From: Protopterus annectens
Lineage: Eukaryota; Chordata; Ceratodontiformes; Protopteridae
DNA length: 64,000 nt
Direction: 5' to 3'
Assembly: GCF_019279795.1 (NCBI RefSeq)
Contig: NC_056750.1
Span: 695,605,394-695,669,393, forward strand
Position numbers and translations under genes: made by a program. Positions within the stretch are counted from its first letter, which is position 1. Every line of letters begins with the position of its first letter. The notes below the pieces were generated by a model, which did no database searches, was not told the DNA's origin, and saw only the letters and a list, made by a program, of their open reading frames with translations. Shown here piece after piece: positions 24,736-33,240 of the stretch.

Positions 24736-24785
24736 GAGAGAGAGATAGATATATATATATAGATATAGCTATATATAGATATAGA
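24684..24785. repeat. (GT)(TA)n microsatellite with AGAT steps
   Basis: Starts gtgtatgtgtata, runs into about 20 TA units, then an AGAGAG/ATAGAT-rich part. It mirrors the tract upstream of the LINE. Confidence 0.9.
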
Positions 24786-24789
24786 TAAA

Positions 24790-25215
24790 TGTTCCATTAA
24801 TTTAATCGACAGCTCACTCTGTCGACAAAAAAAACAGGTTTTATCTAAACTTCATTTCACTGACTCTACATTTCATCAAAGCACATTTCACTGAAAATGA
24901 CTGCTGCTGTGGTTTTGGAGAATAGCAGTTAAAATGCAATTTAGAACTGATGAGTGTATTTAGAATGGTAATGCCTTTAGTTATGTTGTGCCGCCATTTG
25001 TAGAAATGTATTTGTGCACAAGGTTGGAAGCTGAGATTCAGTGTGTGAGGAGAGGTCATTTTTCTACACAGTTCTGCAACTATGGAGTTAGTATAGTTAT
25101 GCTGGGGTATGTAGGAGACCCCCTGCAAGAAAGCTTTTGGAGGTATAGTTAGTGTGACTGAAATTTTGTGGTTTGATGAAATGTAATGTCAATTAAATGA
25201 ATTTTAGAAGAAATT
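24790..25215. mobile_element. Possible palindromic element
   Basis: ctacatttcatcaaagcac at about 24864 and gtggtttgatgaaatgtaa at about 25165 are inverted copies, and the flanks also pair loosely (attaatttaat versus caattaaatgaat). The interior is not clearly related to the foldback family. No target duplication found; boundaries are guesses. Confidence 0.35.
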
Positions 25216-25369
25216 AACCATTTTTTGTTGTTCTTGTTAGTACAATTAAATCAAAAACAGAGCACCACTCGATCAGTATGGATGTAGACAACCGTTTATT
25301 CAATGTTCAAGCACCAGAGCAAATTGTACTACACTTTTTTTGTAGTACAATTAAATGGCAATAAAGTAT

Positions 25370-25690
25370 AATAGAATCATATATACACTCCCCAACACAC
25401 ACACACACACAATCATATATACACTCCCCAACACACACACACCTATATCTATAGCTATATGCCTCCATTCACAACCTCCTTTTCCCATTTTGCACATGGG
25501 GTTGGGCTGTCAAATACTGATAGGCATCTACAGTGAAGGTTTACATAAAGGGATGGCTATATCTATGTCAGTATCTATATCTATGTCAGTATCTATATCT
25601 CTGTCAATATCTATATCTCTGTCAATATGTATATCTATGTCAATATCTATATCTATGTCAATATCTATAGATATAGATATATCTGTATAT
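25370..25690. repeat. Microsatellites: duplicated CA tract and TATCTATGTC array
   Basis: A 35-bp block (atcatatatacactcccc followed by a CA run) is duplicated head to tail at 25376-25446. From 25556 to 25690 a hexamer-based array of TATCTA, TGTCAG and TGTCAA units runs to the edge of a palindrome. The apparent Ser/Ile- or Asp/Ile-rich frames across it are repeat artefacts. Confidence 0.85.
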
Positions 25691-25711
25691 ATCAAAAGAA
25701 AGAGCACACAC

Positions 25712-25927
25712 CAAGAACACAAGTAGGCTCCACAGAGAGAATAAACAAACTCCTTTAATATTAGTAGTACAAGTTAAGTGCTTTCGCCCAGGAATCTCCC
25801 AGGCTTCATCAGAACAATGTACATGTAAAAATGCAATACTTTTAAATGAATGTTGAACCAATCACATAACTTCTTTCTTATTAAAGGAGTTTGTTTATTC
25901 TCTCTGTGGAGCCTACTTGTGTTCTTG
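25712..25927 (-). mobile_element. 216-bp foldback with hammerhead-like core
   Basis: The outer ~50 bp are exact inverted copies, from CAAGAACACAAGTAGG at 25712 to its complement ending GTTCTTG at 25927. Read on the minus strand, the region at about 25818-25780 gives CTGATGA, a 19-base hairpin (seven pairs including two G-U, five-base loop), then GAAA: the hammerhead core with stem II intact. I cannot form a convincing stem III and cleavage site from the following bases. Penelope-like elements are known to carry hammerhead motifs, so this may be a Penelope terminal segment in foldback form. Confidence 0.5.
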
Positions 25928-26068
25928 ATATCTGTATATATAAAATATTCTGCCTGATTGCTTGCATTATTCAAATAAAATTAAACAAGCATATTAGTAT
26001 AATATGAAATATATTCTATTGTGGAGTTTGTTTACCTGCTCTCCAACAGCATAGTGTGTGTTCAGCAA

Positions 26069-26469
26069 GGTGTGTATGACATTTCAACAAATATTCAGAC
26101 CCAAATGGTCAATCATGACTACATCAAAATGAACAAAAATGTGTTTTGCAGGGAGGCAAGTCCCATTTTGGTACATAACTGTTATACATTAGCTATTTTG
26201 TTGAATATGCGAAACGCCGGTACAGCTGATCAAAAATCTGACTTTTCCTGAGTGAAATCATGAAACATCAGGGAACTGGGAAATTTACCCTTTCACCAAA
26301 GTAGTGTGATCTTGAAGTTGGTATTTATATATTTGCAGAGGGTGTAGCACACCTTGCCCTCTGCAAAAAAACATTTTTTTTTTCATTTACAATGTTTTAA
26401 TGATTGACCATTTGGTTTGACTGTGTGTCCATGAAGTTTCTAACATTTTGGTGAAATGTCATAAACCCA
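26069..26469. mobile_element. Foldback/MITE element, 401 bp, 8-bp target duplication
   Basis: Left end GGTGTGTATGACATTTCAAC and right end GTGAAATGTCATAAACCC are complementary; the arms extend about 60 bp and include ccaaatggtcaatcat and its complement. Flanks TTCAGCAA (26061-26068) and TTCAGGAA (26470-26477) match at 7 of 8. The interior carries the shared block gtgatcttgaagttggtatt and a gagggtgtagcacacc version of the GC-rich part. No coding capacity. Confidence 0.75.
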
Positions 26470-26807
26470 TTCAGGAACAAGTAGTGAACTGCATTAAGTG
26501 AAATGGCATTGAGAGTGACATTGTGCAGTAAGTGGCAATTCAGAGAACAACAGTATAATCACACTACCATGGAAAGTAGCACTGTATGCATTGTATTCAG
26601 ATATCTACAGTATGCCATGCGAGTGACTGGTTAGCATGCTGAGAGGTACTGTATATGCAAGTAATGATGGCAGACATGGTAATGTGATTCAAAAATGTAT
26701 AAATGTTGCTAGATGACCAGTGACAGTCAGCTTTTCTGTACACCAGCTTTTGTCAGTGAACAAGGTCATCAATTTGGCAATGATGCTAGAAGCACCACCT
26801 ATTTTAA

Positions 26808-27785
26808 TTGCTCAGAATGCTAGTAGCCACTTTGAAATCCAGGGACCATGACATTGCATGCCACTACCAATGGCCTTGCAGAAAGAATGTCATATGCTGG
26901 CAGGCCAATTACCTGCATAACTGGGACATAGTTGACTGCTACCATGTGGATAGAGGTAACATGTGGGAGCTATATGATTGCTGCCACCCTCACAAAGGGT
27001 CAAGGGGTATGCATGGAATTCCTGTCATGGTGAACATCAAGGTTTGGCAAGCATTAGGCATTTTTGTCCAAGGGACATTGCAGTATCCAGCTGGTGACAT
27101 ATTGAGATTCACAGGCATCAGCCTCATGAATCTTGCAATTGCACCTAGATGTGATCCTAATGCATGTAGAGGAGAAAATGTGGTTTTCATGGTCAGTAAA
27201 GGAGGAAAACACAACCATGGGGTATTTTTTTAAAAAAATAGCTTATTTCCTTAAGGTCTTGGGTTAATTGACTGCATCCACATTGATATTAAGGTCCACT
27301 TTCAACCAGTATATCATACAGAAGTTTTTTTACTTCATCTTTGGCCAGGTGTTATATAACACACAGGGAATTATATATGTGTCTGTACCAGTCAGGCAGT
27401 TTCCAAAATTCCCACTTCTGCCACATGTGCAAGTTCTACCACTGCTTCATGCCGAATGGTTTCCACAGGATCACCTAGTTCACAGGTGCAAACATTACCA
27501 ACCATAAAGATCATGAGGGGAAAGTGATGTAATGACTGCTCATAGGGGTGTTTGCCTTGGAACCATGTCTGATGAACCCCATCCACAGTCTACAGACAGA
27601 GGTGGAGAGGGCATACACTGCTGTATTGGTACAGGTAGAGATCATTGTTAAATGTGTGTTTTCAGAATGATGAAGTCTCACGTCCACTGCCTGGATACAT
27701 CTAGCAGTGTACTTCAGTATACTGTCAAGATATACAGCAAGATGTTTTTGGTATTTGACTTACATTTGTACTAGGTAAACAGCTA
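26808..27785 (+). pseudogene. Decayed PIF/Harbinger transposase
   Basis: Pieces of the DDE transposase appear in the right order in shifting plus frames. IPVMVNIKVWQALGIFVQGTLQYPAGDILRFTGIS (seen across 27020-27120) matches the helix-turn-helix segment preceding the GIS box; ILQLHLDVILMHVEEKMWF follows. VLGLIDCIHIDIKV near 27255 is the first catalytic Asp region (V.G.IDCTH). VERAYTAVLVQVEIIVK then MKSHVHCLDTSSSVLQYTV near 27610-27720 match the E-region and the R.RCLD.....LQY motif, ending LVFDLHLY. At least four frameshifts and several stops; inactive. I did not find its terminal repeats. Confidence 0.75.
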
Positions 27786-29423
27786 CAACAAGTGGAGGCT
27801 ATTGCACTACCTGTCACTTCTGTGCCAGCAGTACAGCAGGAGCAGTGATAGGAGTCAGAGGATGCGACTGTGACAAACTCTAATGAAAGGCAGTGGCATG
27901 TGCAGTATGTCATAACTCTGGCAAAAAGGTTGTGCTTCATTCAAAACTGTGGACTATGAAAGAGCAAACAAAGAACAGAAGTAAAGTATACATGTACATA
28001 CCCAGCCTATCCAGAACAGTGTGTGTAGAATAGCTATGTTGTACATTAGCCATTAACTAACCCACATGATCCAGGGGGTAGGCAGGCTAGCAGCATCATT
28101 TGTACTGGTGTCGGGCATAGCTGCATGGGCCAAAACACTAGCATAGGTATGGGGTCAAGGGTGCTCTCTGCAGTAAGCCTGGAGATGGCTAGTGTATTGT
28201 GGGGTGTCAGAGATCATGTGCTCAGGTGATGGTTTGGAAACAGTAGTTATGGAGTACTGGCCAACTGTATCGGCTGTCCATGCAGAGGCAGGAGTCCATA
28301 GTGTGTGCTTTTGACTGTGTCCCCTATTGTGTGGGCATTGCATGTTGCTGACTGTAAATATAGATTATCAGGCAAGGAGCAGGAGGAGGAGGGCCAGAAG
28401 GGTATCTCCATGAGAGTAGACAGCCCCTGTGGAACTCTGGGACATTGATTGTAATTATGTGGGGTGAGCCCACATTGTAGCCAGATAGATCTGGTGGCTG
28501 TCTATGAGACCTTATGCAGCCACGGACATAGGTAATTGCAAAGCCAGAAGAGTGACATCTACATCCACAAGAGTGACCAAAGCCAGGGGTGGAAACAGTT
28601 ATGGAGCCAAAAGAATGCCCTCTACCTTTACATGAGTGGCCATGGCAGAAATAGAAGTGTCCTAGCCAGGTCTGGGAGTGTAGCCACAGCCAAGTGTAAA
28701 GGCAGTGATGGAGCCAGATGTGTGCAATCCACATCCATGTAAGCAGCTATGGCTAGGGATGAAATGATAAAGAAGCCAGTTAAGTATATATGATGAGAGT
28801 GCTCACCTGCTGTGTGTAACTGTTTCCTACATCAACTGTGTCTGTCAAGTGCAATCAGTTGGAAAGCGTGCCAGAAGGTCTGTTTTCAAAAGTATTTATG
28901 GGGCTATGGGTGTTTTCACACAGCACACTGAGAACCTCTGATATGGTTGGTGGACATCTATCTTTGCCTGAATTACAGCCCTGCACATTCACTGAATGAT
29001 GTCTAGAGCAATATTGATATCATTTAACACCCATACCTCAGGACACCAGTTTGTCCAATGCCATGTGTCTACACTTTAGAAGTTGGGTGGGTAATAGAAA
29101 GGCAATATGCTGTGTGTTAGTAAACAGTGCAGAGGAGCTCAGCAGTGGTGGCTTGTCGTGGCATGTCACACAACTCAAGTGATGCATCCCTTACGGATAT
29201 CTGAGGGCTGTCACCTGCACTGTACATGGTTGAAATGGAATCCATGATGTTCCTAGCTGAGAGTAAAGCACATGAAGTCTGCTTATACCAGATGCATGAG
29301 CTACCAATGTGCTACATGATTAGCATTTGCCACTACTCACATGGCGCATCCTCAGTAGCCACATGGACACTCCAGACCAGTCCAGCTCCCACAACCTGAC
29401 CACGACCTGAAATCAGTGTCCTA
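27786..29423. other. Unassigned sequence beside the Harbinger remnant
   Basis: May include the rest of the Harbinger element, including its usual second SANT/Myb-like gene, but no such domain is recognisable. At 28541-28760 there are about three degenerate ~63-bp units starting gccagaagagtgacatct, gccaaaagaatgccctct and gccagatgtgtgcaatcc. Minus frames at 28324-28734 and 28155-28343 read through this and are unsupported. Confidence 0.4.
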
Positions 29424-29689
29424 TCCACAACATAGAATAAAACAACAAAAGGCCAATAAAATCCACAAAAATGTATTAAGAAAGACACTAGCACTTCAGC
29501 AAGCAACTGTCTTGAAGGACTAAAAACAATCAAATAACAACATACCTTATATAGCACTCACTAAACATTCTGTAAATCAATCAATTAATTGATTAATTAA
29601 ATTAGGTTAAATTAAAAGTCACTGATTACATTTCACATTTAAACCAGTGGGGTGTCTGTGTTTGATATTTAAAAATAAAAACAATTTCT

Positions 29690-30045
29690 TTGTAAAGCAA
29701 CCTGTTTTCTATCTGAACAGTCAACACTTAAAACAATTTGTTCAAAAATGGTACCTTTAAGAGCTTCAGGATTACTGCCATGACAAAATTTAAAATGCAT
29801 ATCTAATGGACTTGTTTCCTTTGCATTTATAATGTCCCTCAAATGTACCTGTAATCTAATTTTAAAAGTCTTTTACTTTCTCCTATGAAGAACTGACCAC
29901 AAGGACATTTTAAGGCATAAATGATGCCTACCATATTACAATAATATTTGCCACATGTTCTAAAAGGAAGGCCATTAATTATGTCAAAACTATTCACAAT
30001 ATACTCATAACTGGAATATCCTTCACACTTAAATGTGCCCCTCAC
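29690..30045 (-). pseudogene. GIY-YIG endonuclease domain of Penelope-like element
   Basis: The frame 30045-29839 reads YEYIVNSFDIINGLPF, then GIIYALKCPCGQFFIGESKR. CPCG before the (Y/F)IG motif, with R a few residues later, is the signature of the Penelope GIY-YIG domain. After a frameshift near 29860 the next frame gives HLRDIINAKETSPLDMHF and then IFKYQTQTPHW, the family's usual end region. The domain nicks target DNA for priming. The conserved Tyr of YIG is Phe here. Confidence 0.8.
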
Positions 30046-30423
30046 TACATGTTCTGCCAGCCCAGCTATCTGGAATTTTGTAAATATTTATATGTCATTT
30101 GTGAAAATCAACATCATGTATATAAGATACTTGTGCTGTTTGAAATGTAACCACCATGTACCCTACTGGAAAAGAACAGAAATGTACATGCACTACTGTA
30201 ACTGTTTAGATGTATGTATTTTAACAGTTGAAACTGGAATAGAGGAGGTTAACCTCAGTCTAGTAAATTTTTAGAAAAATAGCTAAAATTAAATTACATT
30301 ATAGGCTAGGCTGGAGACACAGAGAATGTGCTGAGAGGATTTCTGTATTGTCTTGGAAGTGTGTTATTGTTTTATAACTTTCAGCATTTGCCAGATATCT
30401 GAGGAAAAGCCCTTGTCTGTGTA

Positions 30424-30741
30424 CAGTAATCTCTCCATTAACCAGAACTCAAGCAACCAGGAAAAAAAAATCAAACAAATACAGTACAATTTTCATGTGC
30501 TGCACTTTCTGCCCCCTCCACCCCATGGAAACATATCTTACAGTTTTTGAGTTTTCAAGTTTTAAAATGGAAGATAGAAATAAATTATCTCTCTCCCAAA
30601 CCTCAGAACAAGTCACACTAAACAAATAGTACAGTGTACAGTATTAGGCCTATTTTTAATAGTAACTCTTAAGCAACCAGAAACTACAGTTATCTGGCAT
30701 TTACCGATCCCCATGGGTGCTGATTAACTGAGAGTTTACTG
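30424..30741. mobile_element. Tigger/pogo-like non-autonomous element, TA target duplication
   Basis: Left end CAGTAATCTCTCCATTAACC and right end, read inversely, CAGTAAACTCTCAGTTAATC are the inverted ends typical of Tigger/pogo (Tc1/mariner) elements. A second inverted word is aagcaaccag near 30450 and 30672. Flanks are TA on both sides. 318 bp, no coding capacity. It is nested within the Penelope-like region. Confidence 0.85.
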
Positions 30742-31441
30742 TATTTTTACAGGTAGATTTTAAATGCTACCAGCTGTTATCAATGGTTGTTTTGGGCCTG
30801 GGGACTATAAGTCAGATGACAAGAAATGTCATTCTGCAAGCCACCCTAGCAGTAATATTTGAGATATTAATTTGAGAACTCTGTGGAAGAGACATGGCAT
30901 TCTGTATTCTGTCTTTGACCTGACAATAACAACTAGAGAAGATCCATTCACCACATCTGCCTTGCTCTGCAAGTAAGTTACCAAGGGTATAATATTTCTC
31001 TTAGATTTAGTCAGGAATATAGTGAAGCATAGTTTAGATATTTTTCTTCTTTTATTTCAGACAGTCCTGTAATGTTGTTTTAAATATTTCCTGTGATTTT
31101 GAACTTTGATGTCACTGTAAATACATATTTAGAATTGTCTTGTTCTTTTATTATTTATTATTAAATACATTTAAACCTTTCATTGTGGCTGATCTGTGTA
31201 GAGATATTTAAGTTCTGAGAGTACTTGCACATTTATTTGATGACACTATGGGCCACTCCTAATAGCCTTGCTCTTGGTCAAACTACCATTTGTATTGATA
31301 GTAACATTACACAGTTAGATTGGACACCCTTTGTTAAGGGCCTTATAGTAGCTGATAAGAAGCTGGCTGGTGCAGTGATAACTACCTTATCATTTGGGCA
31401 AAAGGGGACATAGCTAGTGAACCTTTGCCGGCCTTTCCCCA

Positions 31442-31442
<1 letters not shown>

Positions 31443-31501
<59 letters not shown>
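31443..31501. repeat. (GT)n microsatellite
   Basis: About 29 uninterrupted GT units. Confidence 0.95.
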
Positions 31502-31502
<1 letters not shown>

Positions 31503-31689
31503 AGCTACTTGGGCAGAGACCAAAGTACTGGTTGGACAGAGAAGGTGATGGAGGTCTTGGTTTGGCCATTCAGCTGAGATCTCAACTCTGTAGCTGTGCC
31601 ACTGGGGAGTCTTACTAGGGATCTGGAGAAAGAGGGAGAAACCAGCCCCAGACTGACTGTGGTCCCTGTGTGCTCTTGAGGGAGATAGC

Positions 31690-32285
31690 ACTTGATACAG
31701 AGAGCTGCATCTGGAAATACTGTGTGTGTGTACCTCCTATCCTCTCTGTGTACATCCCACACATGTACCAGTGGTGAGGATTGGGGCTCCTTGATTACTG
31801 GTCCAGTGGTAGGCTGTCTCACCTTGTATACATTCTCTTCTGGTTTCACAAACTTACTATGCACAATGATGTCCCTAATATTGCTACCTCTTCTATACCA
31901 AAACCATTGGAATATTACATAAACTGTTAGCAAATTCTTTGAATCCAAGTAAAAAAAACTGAAATATTTAATATCAATAACCTGTTTGCTAAAAACAGCA
32001 TTAGTAACTAGATAAACCTTCCTACGTACATGCTCCCCACCTACGTTATATTTACCATTACTAGATCTTACCATCACATGTATATGTATGACTTTCAGAT
32101 TTTAATCTGTCCAGTGATTTCATAATAACCCCTTTTTCATAATCTCTGTTTAAAAACATACTTATTGTTTTATTGATCTCTTCTTTTAGTTCATTTTTTA
32201 TCCTTACACAGTCTAAATACACGTAGCATCTCCTCACAGTGGAGTGCTTTGAGTAAATGGGGGGTGGGGTGCCAGCTCTGGCCAT
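31690..32285 (-). pseudogene. Penelope-like RT C-terminal and linker region
   Basis: Frame 32285-32061 reads RRCYVYLDCVRIKNELKEE, then MFLNRDYEKGVIMKSLDRL, matching the segment after the Penelope RT core (R.RRICS...F...FL.RGY....). After a frameshift, frame 32077-31505 gives FWYRRGSNIRDIIVHSKF, matching the conserved (Y/F)RR..NLRD.LV.S.L box that precedes the GIY-YIG domain. Past about 31690 the frame stays open but no longer matches. The RT core itself is missing. Confidence 0.72.
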
Positions 32286-32429
32286 ATAAAAATGATTGCT
32301 GTCATCAAATTTCCAGTGGATATTAGTTTTTATTCTACAATCTAATATACCCTATCTCTACAGCTACAAACACTACTGAGTCACCAAATTGGAGTCCATC
32401 AAACTTCTATATTTCTGTTTTTTTTTATG

Positions 32430-33240
32430 TACTATTCCAACGGTTTCATATTTTAAATTTTGCCATGGCAGTAATCCTGAAGCTCTTAAATTTACTATTT
32501 AGGAATAAATTGTTTTAAGTGTTGAATGTTTAGATATAAAAAGTAGGCTGCTTTAAAAAGAAACTGTTTTTATTCCTAAATATCTAGGTTCCTATCAGAA
32601 GACCGAAGACTTATTTTGTTGAATGCGTCTTGGTCGAACTTCAAATGTCGAAAATGCAAAATGACGAAGCGGCATATAAGCAAATTCTTTCCCTGGGAAA
32701 GAAGTCGCTTGGCCACTTCTGTCACTTTGCCGTTTTTGACACTGTAGTGCTATCTCAGAGTTGGTATATTTAAGTAGGGGAGTGTGGCGGGCACAGCCCC
32801 CCACTTTATGTAATGTTTGAATGTGTTTTGTTTTTTTTTTTTTTGTTTGTTTTTTTTTTGGGAACAGCAATTTTTTTTCCCCTGGGAAAAAAAAATCACT
32901 GTTTTGGTAGTTCGATGTGTTGTGAATTTGAACTTTTGAGATCAATATAACAACGTTCGATTATTTGATAGTTTGTTGTTATAATATAGACCCAAATATC
33001 TGACACTGATCCCCACTGGTTTGGATATGGCATGTAATTGTAGACTTTTAATTTAACCTAATTTAATTAGTCAATTGATCTACAGAATCTTTAGTGAGTG
33101 CTATATAAGGTGTGGAGTTATTTGATTGCTTTTACTCCTTGAATGCAGTTGTTTGTTGAAGAGCTAGAGTCTTTCTTAACACATTTTTGTGGCTTTTACT
33201 GGCCTTTTGTTGTTTTATTCTACTTTTTTCTAGTTTGTGG
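32430..33240 (+). mobile_element. Second Penelope-like 3' end, inverted relative to the first
   Basis: From ttaaattttgccatggcag the plus strand follows the minus-strand copy's coding end and 3' UTR through ggaataaattgttttaagtg, ccccactggttt, taatttaacctaatttaat, gtgagtgctatataagg and ccttttgttgttttattct near 33220. It is interrupted by the foldback element at 32586-32993. Divergence between arms is visible but modest. Confidence 0.8.
32586..32993. mobile_element. Foldback/MITE element, 408 bp, exact 8-bp target duplication
   Basis: Ends AGGTTCCTAT and ATAATATAGACCC; flanks AAATATCT at 32578-32585 and 32994-33001 are identical. Removing it restores continuity with the other Penelope arm. The interior contains attctttccctgggaaagaa, the shared block gtgctatctcagagttggt, the GC-rich part gcgggcacagccccccac, and a second ccctggg palindrome flanked by T and A runs. 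Inner words gaccgaagac and gtcttggtc make a left-end hairpin. Confidence 0.88.

Larger units (their letters stand above)
29424..32290 (-). mobile_element. Penelope-like retroelement, 5'-truncated, with later insertions
   Basis: On the minus strand the order is RT C-terminal/linker region (32285-31690), then about 1.6 kb of unrelated or inserted DNA including a Tigger-like element and a (GT)n tract, then the GIY-YIG domain (30045-29690) and a 3' UTR ending about 29424. The 3' ~360 bp is repeated inverted in the arm at 32430-33240. Penelope-like elements are retroelements whose RT is fused to a GIY-YIG endonuclease. Confidence 0.75.

Noticed and set aside
25355-25726. Ser/Ile/Met repeat protein
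   Set aside because: Translation of the TATCTATGTC microsatellite; both strands give equivalent repeat frames.
31505-31690. Extension of the Penelope open frame to 31505
   Set aside because: The frame stays open but the residues no longer resemble the family; this part is probably inserted or unrelated DNA.
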